Positions 35,854 to 43,971 are shown, counted from the first letter of the stretch. The stretch: 64,000 nt of DNA from Phycisphaerales bacterium UBA1161 (GCA_002311745.1 DBZL01000066.1:37696-101695); one strand, 5' to 3'. The notes: generated by a model not told the origin, from the letters alone. Translations and numbers: made by a program.

Positions 35854-35978
35854 TTGTTCAAAGCACGTTCAGAAACACGACCGATGCCAACGCCCCGCAC
35901 GCGGGCGCAGAGTCGCCGGCTGTGCGAGCTTTCCCGAGCATCGATGATGCTTCTGGCAGTTAGGCCGCCCTGACGGCC
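35854..35978 (-). promoter_or_regulatory. Conserved 5' leader of giant PEP-CTERM gene (copy B)
   Basis: Counterpart of 31093-31216. The GGCCG/CGGCC stem is exact in both, the block GCATCGATGATGCTTCTGGC is identical, and the GGCG hairpin keeps its stem with a different loop. Sequence upstream of 35979 is unrelated between the copies, so the conserved unit has a sharp outer edge. Confidence 0.5.
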
Positions 35979-36221
35979 TTCGTAGTCTGAGTATGCCCAT
36001 GCCCGCAAAAAGGACCAAATGATAAAGATGTACAAATTTCCCCGTCAGAATCTTAATTTTCCCCACACTTTTGTTTGTGATGTCTGTAACGGTATAAACC
36101 TCATAAACCATATTTCGCTGTCTGCCGACCGATAACAGGCCCAAATTTCCGCGGAAAGACTTCAGAAAACCCGCCAGATTTGCATCTTCCCGCTCCGGCT
36201 GGTAAACGGCACTCCGCAACC

Positions 36222-37064
36222 ATGATCCGCCGCCACGAGGGCCTCGACTTCCTTCTCATCGCTCAACACGACCATGCCCTGCTCGCCGGACATCTCACTT
36301 TGCACATCGGCAATGAACTCTTCGCCCCGCCATCCCCTCTGTCGCCCGTCGTCCATGCCGTCGCCCAGCACGATTGCGGCTGGCAAAGCCAGGACGACCG
36401 CCCCACGCTTAATCCGCAGGGTTCGCCCAGTCACGTGTTCGAAATCAGTCACGAAATCGCCCTGGCCGCTTGGTCGCGGTCCGTCGAGGAGGCCTGCGCC
36501 GCCGATCCCTACGCCGCCCTCTTGGTCAGCCTGCACACCATGAACCTGGCCGCCCTGGCCGCCGAACATCTCGCCAAGCCGGTCACGCCACAATCGCGCC
36601 AGGAGCTGTTCAAAATCCATCAGTTCCACCAACGCCAGGTCGAAATCCAGCAGTCCCTGCGTCAGCGATTGGCGATGCGAACCGACCTGGCCCTGCGCCT
36701 GGGGCTCGCCCGGCCGGGCGCCGCGCCGGAGGAAGACCTGCTGCTGGCCAATTTCCACTTGCTTGAGTTGCTCGACCAGCTCAGTCTGGTGCTTTGCTTT
36801 GACCGCCTGGTATTCCGGGAGGTCCAGAACGTTTTTCCTCGCCCGGGCGAATCGCCCGTCACCGTGCGCTTCGAGCGCGACGACGATGATGGGGCCGTGC
36901 ATCTGGATCCCTGGCCGTTCGATGAGCCGCGCATCGACCTGCAAGTCCCGGCCAAGCGCCTGCCCGCCGTCACCTATGAAAATGAAGATCATCTCCGCAC
37001 CGCCTACGCGGCCGCCCCCAGCGAAATCCTGGAGCTTTCGGTGCGGAGGATGGAAAGCGAATAG
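36222..37064 (+). CDS. DUF3891 family protein
   Basis: 280 residues from ATG 36222. It begins MIRRHEGLDFLLIAQHDHALLAGHL and continues with AVAQHDCGWQSQD, the paired Gln/His-Asp motifs of DUF3891, a family whose conserved His and Asp residues suggest a metal site. Function is not known. The upstream in-frame start at 36180 adds only a weak extension. The - strand frame of 469 residues over the same bases is a shadow. Followed 33 bases later by a small lipoprotein-like gene. Confidence 0.78.
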   Translation: MIRRHEGLDFLLIAQHDHALLAGHLTLHIGNELFAPPSPLSPVVHAVAQHDCGWQSQDDRPTLNPQGSPSHVFEISHEIALAAWSRSVEEACAADPYAALLVSLHTMNLAALAAEHLAKPVTPQSRQELFKIHQFHQRQVEIQQSLRQRLAMRTDLALRLGLARPGAAPEEDLLLANFHLLELLDQLSLVLCFDRLVFREVQNVFPRPGESPVTVRFERDDDDGAVHLDPWPFDEPRIDLQVPAKRLPAVTYENEDHLRTAYAAAPSEILELSVRRMESE

Positions 37065-37097
37065 CCGGCCCGCCCCGCCTCGGTTACGATTGTGCTT

Positions 37098-37532
37098 ATG
37101 ATGCGAAACCTCCCCCTTATCGCCATTTTTCTGCTCGCTGGCGGCTGCTTGGGCTGCACGGCCACGCATAGTTTTGACATCCGCGTGACCAACCGCTCGG
37201 CCACGCCGGTGACGGTCTGGCTGACCAAGACTTCCGGCCCCTACGAGGACGGCTGGCAGCCGCCGGAGGCCCTGGCCCTGCAAACCACCTCCGACACGCA
37301 CATCGGCGGCGTGATCGTCCCGCCGGGCGAATCCCGCGGCACGAAGATGTCCGCCCAGTTCGAATCCGGCCAGCACCCCGTCCTGCGCGTCTACCGCTCG
37401 GTGCATTTCGACTCGATCCTGGCCATCAGCCGCGGGAGTCCCGATCGTTTCGATTACCTTCTGACCCCCGGCCGCAACGACCTGGACGTCGTGGCCGACG
37501 CCGGCCAGTTGGCGGTGCAACCGCGTCAATGA
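37098..37532 (+). CDS. Small lipoprotein-like secreted protein
   Basis: 144 residues. The N-terminus (LPLIAIFLLAGGCLGC) is a signal peptide with Cys residues that resemble but do not perfectly match a lipobox. The mature part has FDIRVTNRSATPVTVWLTK and a regular beta-strand pattern, as in small beta-sandwich domains. ATG 37098 or 37101 are both possible. No family recognised. Confidence 0.6.
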   Translation: MMRNLPLIAIFLLAGGCLGCTATHSFDIRVTNRSATPVTVWLTKTSGPYEDGWQPPEALALQTTSDTHIGGVIVPPGESRGTKMSAQFESGQHPVLRVYRSVHFDSILAISRGSPDRFDYLLTPGRNDLDVVADAGQLAVQPRQ

Positions 37533-37569
37533 TCTTTTAACCGCGTTGCGTGCGACGCGCTTCGCTTCC

Positions 37570-38073
37570 ATGTACCAGGAACATCGCGATCAATCGCAGA
37601 CGATTAAGGCCCGCTGCGCGGTGGTGACGCTTAGCGACACGCGGACCGTCCAGACGGATGCCAGCGGCAAGAAAATCAGCGACCTGCTCACCGCCGCCGG
37701 GCACGCCGTGGCCGATTACCAGATCATCCCGGACGACCCCAAGCGGCTGCGAAATTTGCTGGCCGATCTATTGGCTCGTGCGGATGTGGATGCGATTCTG
37801 ACTAACGGCGGGAGCGGGATCGCCCGTAAAGATCGGACGATTGAGGTCGTGCAGGAGTTTTTCGACATTGCATTGCCCGGCTTCGGCGAGCTATTCCGGA
37901 TGTTAAGCTGGAGCGAGATCGGCAGCGGCGCGATGCTGAGCCGTGCGGTGGGCGGCGTGGCTCGGGGCAAATTGCTTTTCGCCCTCCCCGGCAGCCCGGC
38001 TGCCGTCGAGCTGGCCCTAACTCGCCTGATCCTCCCCGAACTTGGCCATTTGCTTCACGAACTTCGTAAATAG
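37570..38073 (+). CDS. moaB: Molybdenum cofactor biosynthesis protein MoaB/MogA type
   Basis: 167 residues. Contains CAVVTLSDTRTVQTDASGKKI near the start, TNGGSGIARKDRTIEVV (the molybdopterin-binding TGG-like loop with Ser and Asp), and LPGSPAAVELAL near the end, all MoaB/MogA hallmarks. The family adenylylates molybdopterin or is its close relative. Start ATG 37570; an upstream in-frame GTG-like start at 37546 is less likely. The 3' end of the gene, including the stop, is imperfectly duplicated about 65 bases downstream. Confidence 0.9.
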   Translation: MYQEHRDQSQTIKARCAVVTLSDTRTVQTDASGKKISDLLTAAGHAVADYQIIPDDPKRLRNLLADLLARADVDAILTNGGSGIARKDRTIEVVQEFFDIALPGFGELFRMLSWSEIGSGAMLSRAVGGVARGKLLFALPGSPAAVELALTRLILPELGHLLHELRK

Positions 38074-38077
38074 CCTC

Positions 38078-38173
38078 TACTTTCCACTTTCTACTTTCCA
38101 CTATCTCGTTTCCCCACCTTCTCCACGAGCTGCGTAAGTAACCTCCACTTTCTACTTTCTACTGTCTCCTTTC
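38078..38173. repeat. TACTTTC/CACTTTC 7-bp word repeat with copied moaB 3' end
   Basis: Two runs of TACTTTC-type units (38078-38105 and 38146-38170) flank a degenerate copy of the last codons of moaB (encoding Leu-His-Glu-Leu-Arg-Lys-stop, 38119-38141). An inverted copy of the word family lies at 38656-38680. Confidence 0.75.
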
Positions 38174-38474
38174 TCGCCCCCGCGGGGGCGCGCGATGCAA
38201 GTCCTGATTGGGGAAAGGCCTGCGCAATGCGGTCGAAATCCACATGCGCGCAGGCCGTTGCTCGCATCCATTGCCCGAGAAAGGCGTTGCGCTGGAAACA
38301 TTCACCATTTTTCCAAAAAAGTTTTCCCCGGGCGCTCGGACCGAACTGGAAGTGAGTTTGGCGAAGCCGTTTTGGGCGCAATATCGCCAATCTGAGTTGT
38401 AACTCCTGTAGCGAGCGGCCCCGAAAATGGGCCGAAAACGCATAAGCTGTTGTATTCATTTATGTTACGTTCCG

Positions 38475-38499
38475 AAAAGGGGTCCTGACCCCCTTTTTT
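38475..38499. terminator. GGGGTC/GACCCC hairpin with A- and T-tracts
   Basis: AAAAGGGGTC, two-base loop, GACCCCC, then six T: looks like a bidirectional rho-independent terminator. It lies between moaB and the Liv/prenyl-peptide operon at the left edge of the AT-richer block. The rest of 38174-38768 has no gene I can support. Confidence 0.6.
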
Positions 38500-38655
38500 A
38501 TTGACATAAATGTATTTATAGCAATGGATTGCGCGCTAGCGCGAGCGCGACAAAGCAGCCGATGATCGCGTAAGCAATTGGATGGATTTGGGTTACGAGA
38601 ACAATTTGGAAAACCTTCACCCGCGTACGGTCCTTGGAGGACCTACGAGAAAGTT

Positions 38656-38680
38656 GAGAGTGGAAAGTAGAAAGGAGAGG
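38656..38680. repeat. GAAAGTAG word repeat (inverted copy of the 38078 family)
   Basis: GTGGAAAGTAGAAAGGAGA is the reverse-complement style of the TACTTTC units downstream of moaB; the two sites could pair over 500 bases. Confidence 0.55.
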
Positions 38681-38768
38681 TGTGAGGCGATCACAGGCCC
38701 CGCTTGAACGACCACCGCCAGAACATCAGAAGCTGTGGCCGCAGGGGATGTCTGTCCAGAGCGACAAA

Positions 38769-38797
38769 CTGGCCTCGGCCAAGGGAATACTTATAAT
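38769..38797 (+). promoter_or_regulatory. Candidate promoter of the Liv/prenyl-peptide operon
   Basis: A perfect TATAAT (38792-38797) with a weak -35 (CTGGCC, 38769-38774) at 17 bases. It lies 36 bases before the first gene of the operon, whose GTG start is preceded by GGGAGGAA. Confidence 0.4.
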
Positions 38798-38832
38798 CCT
38801 GCCCTCGGCTGCATGATCGGGAGGAATTTCAA

Positions 38833-39957
38833 GTGTCCAAGAAGGCTTGGTTAGGGGTCGCGGTTGCAGTCGCCATAGCGGCTCTCGCTGTTTTCGCCTT
38901 GAGAACAAGACTTTCGAAGCAAGGTGGAATCACAATTGGCGCCACGTTGCCACTCAGCGGTGATGCAGCGGTTTTTGGCAAAAACACCCAAGAAGGCATC
39001 GACCTTGCAGTTAAGGAGATAAATGATGCAGGAGGCGTGCTGGGCCGTAAAATCACAATCCAATACGAGGACACCCAGGCCCTGGCAAAGGAGGGTGTTA
39101 CTGCGTACCAGAAGCTCGTGAGCGTTAACAAGGTGCCAGCTATTATCGATGACAGCGTAAGTAGCGTCACCCTCGCGATGGCACCTCTTGCGGACAGGGA
39201 TCACGTTGTCATCTTGGCTACGGGTGCCACTGCACCCCAAATATCCGGCGTGAGTAAGTACGTGTTTCGCATTTGGAATTCGGACGCGTATGAGGGACAA
39301 GTCATCGCTGAGTGCGCGTTCGCGGAAATGAGTCTGAAGAACGTCGCGATACTTTACTGCAACAACGAATACGGCCAGGGTCTCAAAGGGGTATTCCGCG
39401 CACAGTTCCTTGGCCGTGGAGGCAGAATCGCCACAGAAGAGGCTTTTGAACAAGGCGCAACCGACTTTCGAACCCAACTCACCAAAATCGGAGCGACCAA
39501 TCCTGATGGCATCTACCTTGTAGGTTACCCAAAAGAGATAGGTGCGGCGCTGCGTCAATCGAAAGAACTCGGCATCTCGGCAAAGCTGCTCGGGACTGTG
39601 GCGTTGCACGACCAACAACTGATTGATATCGCGGGACACGCAGCCGACGGCGTGGTTTTCCCATTCCCGAAGGATCCAACAGGGAATCAAGTGGACAATT
39701 TCAAGACGGCGTTCGCAGCCAAGTATTCGAAGGCCCCGCCGGTGCTGGCCGACGTTGGATATGACGCCGTCAGAATGATTGCCCGTGCTATTGAAGTGTC
39801 GAAGGATGCTGCGGGGGACCAACTTCGCCAAGGTCTGTCGACACTCAAGGACTATTCTGGCGCTTCCGGCATGATGACCTTTGACGAAAGAGGAGACGTG
39901 CACAAGCCTATGGGAATTAAGGTAATCCAAGACGGAAAATTCGTTTGGCGTAGTTAG
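38833..39957 (+). CDS. Branched-chain amino-acid-type ABC substrate-binding protein (LivJ-like)
   Basis: 374 residues. An N-terminal hydrophobic segment (LGVAVAVAIAALAVFAL) without a lipobox Cys suggests a membrane anchor or cleavable signal. Then ITIGATLPLSGDAAVFGKNTQEGIDLAVKEIN, IQYEDTQ, DDSVSSVTLAMAPLAD and YCNNEYGQGL are the Peripla_BP_6/LivJ pattern. GTG 38833 is supported by GGGAGGAA. Binds the substrate in the periplasm and delivers it to the LivH/LivM channel encoded downstream. In this operon the usual amino-acid ligand cannot be taken for granted, because a prenyl synthase-like gene and a peptide gene lie between it and the permeases. Confidence 0.9.
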   Translation: MSKKAWLGVAVAVAIAALAVFALRTRLSKQGGITIGATLPLSGDAAVFGKNTQEGIDLAVKEINDAGGVLGRKITIQYEDTQALAKEGVTAYQKLVSVNKVPAIIDDSVSSVTLAMAPLADRDHVVILATGATAPQISGVSKYVFRIWNSDAYEGQVIAECAFAEMSLKNVAILYCNNEYGQGLKGVFRAQFLGRGGRIATEEAFEQGATDFRTQLTKIGATNPDGIYLVGYPKEIGAALRQSKELGISAKLLGTVALHDQQLIDIAGHAADGVVFPFPKDPTGNQVDNFKTAFAAKYSKAPPVLADVGYDAVRMIARAIEVSKDAAGDQLRQGLSTLKDYSGASGMMTFDERGDVHKPMGIKVIQDGKFVWRS

Positions 39958-39983
39958 AATGCGTCGAACGGAGCGCATCTCCC

Positions 39984-40916
39984 ATGAGCCCAGATCAACC
40001 CAACGGTCGGCATAACCGGGCTACCCTGATCATCGTAGAAATCGTAAGCTCGCTCATTGGAAGCGTGGTTTCACTTCTTTTTGGATTTGAAGCCAAGGAC
40101 GTTACGAAATTGCCGAGTTGGTGGATGCCCGCGGTTTTCGGTGTAGTGGGCGCGTTTTTGGCGTGGTCAATTTTCAACCTGTTTCGGCTCCGCTACCTTC
40201 GGGCCGAGCAAGCTGAACGGCATAGGCTGCAACAGCAGAAATTCGAGGCAGATCTCAGGTATATCAAAACTGCCGTCACTCCAATGACACCTCGTTTCGC
40301 GAACGAGGATCCCATCGTCTTCGATTTACTACGTGCATACGCCGACCGGGCCCTCCTCCACATTACCCGCCGAGCAGAGATTCTTCCACTTGAGGAGTAC
40401 TTGATGCTCTTGGACATGTCATTAGATCGCGTTGAAACCTGCATGTTTGCCACGAGTTTAGTTGCTCCATCTACGTTTCTAGCAAATAAAAACGTTATGC
40501 TCTACCTAAAGAAACAGGCAGACCGGAAGCAGTATATTGGTGACCGGTTGACGATGGAGAGAGTCTTTATTTGCAAGGGTTCAACGCTGGACTCTGAGAC
40601 GGAAAAAGACGCGGTTGCAAAACTGCTGCCGCGGCACAAAGATCACGGTATCAAGATGGGGCTCTGCAGGAGCGAGGACTTAGACCTAGCGCCATCGCTA
40701 GAGAATAGGTATTGCAGGGATTTTGTTTACTTTGAATCCCACGGCGCACAATGGTTAGTCGACGCTGGCGAGATTACAGAAACAGCTCAAGGGGGCAACG
40801 CTTACAACAAGAATCTCGTCCGCGTGCAAGTGGTTATCGACAAAGGCATGCTCAACGGCAACTGGACGGAGACAATGAAAGGAATTCGCGGGCGAACGAC
40901 GTGGGTGGGCGAATGA
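39984..40916 (+). CDS. Unknown membrane-anchored protein in the Liv/prenyl-peptide operon
   Basis: 310 residues. Two N-terminal membrane segments (about residues 14-35 and 47-68) are followed by a short charged helix and a soluble domain of about 230 residues, likely cytoplasmic. I do not recognise its family. The C-terminal part (RVFICKG, then a helix, GIKMGLCRSEDL, RDFVYFESHGAQWLV) has the beat of a PLD-like or effector/sensor alpha-beta domain, a weak impression only. It lies 26 bases after the binding-protein gene and 19 before the synthase-like gene. By position it could sense, process or help export the peptide product; that is a guess. Confidence 0.65.
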   Translation: MSPDQPNGRHNRATLIIVEIVSSLIGSVVSLLFGFEAKDVTKLPSWWMPAVFGVVGAFLAWSIFNLFRLRYLRAEQAERHRLQQQKFEADLRYIKTAVTPMTPRFANEDPIVFDLLRAYADRALLHITRRAEILPLEEYLMLLDMSLDRVETCMFATSLVAPSTFLANKNVMLYLKKQADRKQYIGDRLTMERVFICKGSTLDSETEKDAVAKLLPRHKDHGIKMGLCRSEDLDLAPSLENRYCRDFVYFESHGAQWLVDAGEITETAQGGNAYNKNLVRVQVVIDKGMLNGNWTETMKGIRGRTTWVGE

Positions 40917-40935
40917 CATGGTTCGAGGATGTTAA

Positions 40936-41991
40936 ATGACGAAGAGTTCGGGAGTTATTTGCGCGCAAGAAACACCAGTCTTGGCCTTGGAGATTTACAA
41001 GCTCCTGCAGGACACGACTTCAGCCGTTGAAGCGACGATGGATTGCATTGTTGCGGAGAGCTCGGAGGAAGCGCCTGAGTTGTACGCGGAGGCACGGGCG
41101 AGCATCAACGACGCAGGTCATAGGATACTCTCGACCTTACTGAGAATGTCATACGAGATTTCTGGCTGCTCGTATGAACAAGTGCTCCCGTTGTGTGCGG
41201 GCATTGAATTCTTGCAGGTGTCCGCATTGTTGGTGGATGACATATTCGACGATGCGATTACGCGTAACGGACGCGCTTCCATTAGGTCACGGTGCGGTGA
41301 CAAGGAAGCTACGGCTATCGGGATGGTCCTAGGCGCTTTGGGGATGAGGACAATTGCAGAATTTCTCACGCGCGGTGCCCCGCCCAAAGAGGCTGTTGCA
41401 ATATTGCAACTGTTCGCGCAAGTTCAGCAAGAAATTTATACCGGCCAGTTTTTGGATTTGCGTTACGCTGGAAGACCTGATTTGTCGGAGGATCAATACT
41501 TCAACATAATCACTAGGACTACCGCGTGTTTCATAAGAGCTCCGCTCGTAGCTGGAGCATTGCTTTGGGGAGCGCCAACAGAGCTAACAGCGTCGCTGGA
41601 TTCAATTGGGTTGAAATTAGGCGTAGCCTACCAGGTCAGGGATGACGTGATCGACTTCCTTGGAGATTCCGATTGCACAGGCAAGCCGCAATTCGGTGAT
41701 CTTCGACAACGACGAATGAGATTACCGCTCGTGCACGCCCTGCGCCAATTGGACGGACATGACCGGCAGTGGCTCCTGTGCCTGCTTAAGGGTCAGGAAC
41801 CAATTTCCGACGGCGAGATTGAGCGTGCGTGCGCGTTGTTAACAAAAGCAGGCTCTTTGGAATATGCCATCGGAAAGACAAAAGAGTTTTGCCGGGCCGC
41901 CCGAAATTCACTTGCGAGCATCCGTCCCAGGTGGAGAATGTTTGCAGAGCAAATCGACGCGATCGCCGACCTGATTTCAAGTTTTGATTAA
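40936..41991 (+). CDS. Divergent polyprenyl diphosphate synthase-like protein (ComQ-like by context)
   Basis: 351 residues from ATG 40936, with GAGGA six bases upstream. The two Asp-rich motifs are kept: Asp-Asp-Ile-Phe-Asp (residues 101-105) and Asp-Asp-Val-Ile-Asp (236-240), the latter preceded by YQVR; GKP and DL follow (249-256). Other conserved points are altered: the GGKRxRP motif reads AGHRILS, the RRG after the first motif reads RNG, and the Gly-Lys in DLxxGKxTLP reads RR. So it is an isoprenyl synthase fold enzyme, not a typical housekeeping chain elongator. The next gene, 22 bases downstream, encodes a short peptide with a Trp next to its C-terminus; this is the ComQ-ComX arrangement, where ComQ prenylates a Trp. 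Prenylation activity is inference. Confidence 0.82.
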   Translation: MTKSSGVICAQETPVLALEIYKLLQDTTSAVEATMDCIVAESSEEAPELYAEARASINDAGHRILSTLLRMSYEISGCSYEQVLPLCAGIEFLQVSALLVDDIFDDAITRNGRASIRSRCGDKEATAIGMVLGALGMRTIAEFLTRGAPPKEAVAILQLFAQVQQEIYTGQFLDLRYAGRPDLSEDQYFNIITRTTACFIRAPLVAGALLWGAPTELTASLDSIGLKLGVAYQVRDDVIDFLGDSDCTGKPQFGDLRQRRMRLPLVHALRQLDGHDRQWLLCLLKGQEPISDGEIERACALLTKAGSLEYAIGKTKEFCRAARNSLASIRPRWRMFAEQIDAIADLISSFD

Positions 41992-42013
41992 TTGTTTGTT
42001 AATGTGAGGATAT

Positions 42014-42205
42014 ATGGGTCAGTTCGTAACACGGTTTCGCAAAAGTCCGAAACCTTCATCTGACAGACCAGTATCGCTGCCGAATACCCGCCCGGGAGCT
42101 TCGACGAACGATTGTACACGCGATCGATTGGCGAAGAGCGATGAAACAACCAACGTCGATCTCCGTGGCTGTTTCGAAGTCACGCTGTGCCCAATTTGGA
42201 ACTGA
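42014..42205 (+). CDS. 63-residue ComX-like precursor peptide (candidate prenylated peptide)
   Basis: Starts at ATG 42014 with GTGAGGA three bases upstream, the same GTGAGGA-N3-ATG arrangement as the downstream livG gene. It sits 22 bases after the synthase gene and 6 before livH, filling what would otherwise be the only large gap in a compact operon, so I regard it as a real gene. The peptide is basic and low in secondary structure; it ends Leu-Cys-Pro-Ile-Trp-Asn, with Trp62 next to last and Cys at 34, 53 and 59. ComX precursors are 50-75 residues with a Trp 2-5 residues from the end that is isoprenylated. The N-terminal FVxxFxxSP (residues 4-12) also resembles the opening of ComX. Trp62 is the candidate modified residue; Cys59 is the alternative. 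Confidence 0.65.
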   Translation: MGQFVTRFRKSPKPSSDRPVSLPNTRPGASTNDCTRDRLAKSDETTNVDLRGCFEVTLCPIWN

Positions 42206-42211
42206 GTTGAG

Positions 42212-43090
42212 ATGTTCTGGCAACTATCCTTGAATGCGATTGCCGGGGCGTCCGCGGTAATCCCATTGACCATAGGCTGCGCGATTGTCTACTGGATTAA
42301 TGGTTTCTTTGACTTTGCCTTGGGGGCCAGCTTTATCGGTTCAGTGTATTGTTCGTGGGTTTTGAAAAACGGGTGTGGGTTGTCACTCGGCGCGGCGATT
42401 CCGCTTGGCGTCGGCGTAGGTGCATTGTTTGCACTTTTAACGGAAGCTTGGGCGTATCGTCCCCTTCGGAACAAGCGCTCAAGCACGCTGTTCGCAATGC
42501 TTGCCTCACTGGGGATTTATATTGTGGTTCAGAACTTCATCTCGTTGCTTTTCGGCGATAGCACAAAGTCATTGCGGTTAGGACCGGTCCAAGCGGGAAT
42601 TCGAATTCTCGGAGGAAGAATAACGAAAGCGCAGGTTTTGTGCGTCGTTGGGAGTCTATGCGTGATCGGCGGTTTGATCTTACTCCAAGCCCTAACGCGA
42701 GCAGGAAAGGTCCTTCGCGCGATCGCAAATGATGCGACGCTTGCGATTATCGTGGGCATTACGGCCGATAAATGGAAATTAATTGCCCACGCTTTAGCAG
42801 GTGGACTTGCGGGCCTGTCGGGAATTTTCATGGCCATGAATGTTGATGTTTCGCCGACGTTGGGGATGGGTGCTTTTCTGGCGGCGACAGTTGCAGTCGT
42901 AATCGGCGGCTTTGGCAGCATACCGGGAGTTGCCCTTGGTGCCGCGCTGATTGCATTCGCTAACCAGTTCGGCGTTTGGAAACTCAGCACACAGTGGCAG
43001 GGGTGCGCGACATTCATAATTTTGCTTGCGTTTATGATTTTGCGACCACAGGGTTTTTCGGGTAGGCCAATTGGAAAAGTCGCCGTGTAA
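42212..43090 (+). CDS. Branched-chain amino-acid-type ABC permease (LivH-like)
   Basis: 292 residues with eight or so hydrophobic segments. Motifs FALGASFIGSVYCSWVL near the start and GLSGIFMAMNVDVSPTLGMGAFLAATVAVVIGGFGSIPGVALG near the end fit LivH/BPD_transp_2. Pairs with the LivM-like protein to make the membrane channel. It starts six bases after the peptide gene, with no strong ribosome binding site, suggesting coupling to peptide translation. Confidence 0.92.
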   Translation: MFWQLSLNAIAGASAVIPLTIGCAIVYWINGFFDFALGASFIGSVYCSWVLKNGCGLSLGAAIPLGVGVGALFALLTEAWAYRPLRNKRSSTLFAMLASLGIYIVVQNFISLLFGDSTKSLRLGPVQAGIRILGGRITKAQVLCVVGSLCVIGGLILLQALTRAGKVLRAIANDATLAIIVGITADKWKLIAHALAGGLAGLSGIFMAMNVDVSPTLGMGAFLAATVAVVIGGFGSIPGVALGAALIAFANQFGVWKLSTQWQGCATFIILLAFMILRPQGFSGRPIGKVAV

Positions 43091-43092
43091 AA

Positions 43093-43965
43093 ATGGATTA
43101 CCTCCTACACATTGTAATCATTGCGGCGATTTACACGACGCTTGCCGTGTCATTGGATTTGTTGGCCGGGCAGACAGGGTTGCTTTCTCTTGCTCATGCA
43201 GCTTTCTACGGCATCGGAGCGTATTCGTCCGCTCTGCTCGCCACCGCCCTGCACCTGCCGATCCTAGTCAGCGTCTTGGCTGGCATGTTATGCGCGGCAG
43301 TAGTCTCCCTCTTGGTTTCAGTGCCGTCCCTCCGCCTGCACGACGACTACTTTGTCATTGCCACGTTCGGATTTCAGATGATCTTGTTCAGCATCTTTAA
43401 TAATTGGGTGGACTTAACCCATGGACCGCTGGGCATTGCCGGCATCCCTCAGCCGACGATCTTCGGATGGCAGATTAATAGTAATTGGAAGTTTGCGTGT
43501 CTAGGGTTGCTTTTCGCGTGTTTCGCGTATTTTGTGGTTGGCCGGTTGTCCCACTCTCCCTTTGGTCGTGTGCTACGCGCGATTCGCCAGGACGAGGTGT
43601 TCGCGAGGTCGATCGGTAAGAACACGCTAAAATTCAAGGTAGCCGCCTTTGCAGTGAGCGCAGCACTTGCGGCCTCGGCTGGTAGTCTGTACGCGCATTA
43701 CATTAGCTACGTCGACCCGAGCAGTTTCACGGTCATGGAGTCTATCCTGGTGATTTCAATGGTGATCATCGGTGGGCCCGCAAGCACGTGGGGGCCGCTT
43801 ATCGGGGCGGCGGTGCTCGTGACTTTGCCTGAAGCGCTACGTTTCACCGGCTTGCCGAGCGCCGTGGCGGCGAATCTGCGACAGGTGTTCTACGGCGCCT
43901 TGCTGGTAATCATGATGATGTTCCGGCCTCAGGGGTTGGTGGGACGTTACGGCTTTGGACGGTGA
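43093..43965 (+). CDS. Branched-chain amino-acid-type ABC permease (LivM-like)
   Basis: 290 residues. LDLLAGQTGLLSLAHAAFYGIGAYSSALLA at the start and VISMVIIGGPASTWGPLIGAAVLVTLPEAL near the end are LivM signatures. ATG 43093 comes two bases after the livH stop (TAAAAATG), so translation is coupled. Forms the heterodimeric permease with the LivH-like protein. Slightly shorter than E. coli LivM, lacking its N-terminal extension. Confidence 0.92.
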   Translation: MDYLLHIVIIAAIYTTLAVSLDLLAGQTGLLSLAHAAFYGIGAYSSALLATALHLPILVSVLAGMLCAAVVSLLVSVPSLRLHDDYFVIATFGFQMILFSIFNNWVDLTHGPLGIAGIPQPTIFGWQINSNWKFACLGLLFACFAYFVVGRLSHSPFGRVLRAIRQDEVFARSIGKNTLKFKVAAFAVSAALAASAGSLYAHYISYVDPSSFTVMESILVISMVIIGGPASTWGPLIGAAVLVTLPEALRFTGLPSAVAANLRQVFYGALLVIMMMFRPQGLVGRYGFGR

Positions 43966-43971
43966 GGAATA

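Noticed and set aside
36162-37571. 469-codon frame on the - strand
   Set aside because: Runs opposite the DUF3891 and lipoprotein-like genes, which have family motifs or a signal peptide; the - strand product shows none.
38091-38459. 122-codon - strand frame downstream of moaB
   Set aside because: Largely translated word repeat (SRKWKVES-type text) and the copied moaB end; no coding signature.
42188-42205. CaaX-type farnesylation box at the end of the 63-residue peptide
   Set aside because: The last Cys is five residues from the end, not four, and CaaX processing is not a bacterial pathway; the penultimate Trp is the better candidate.
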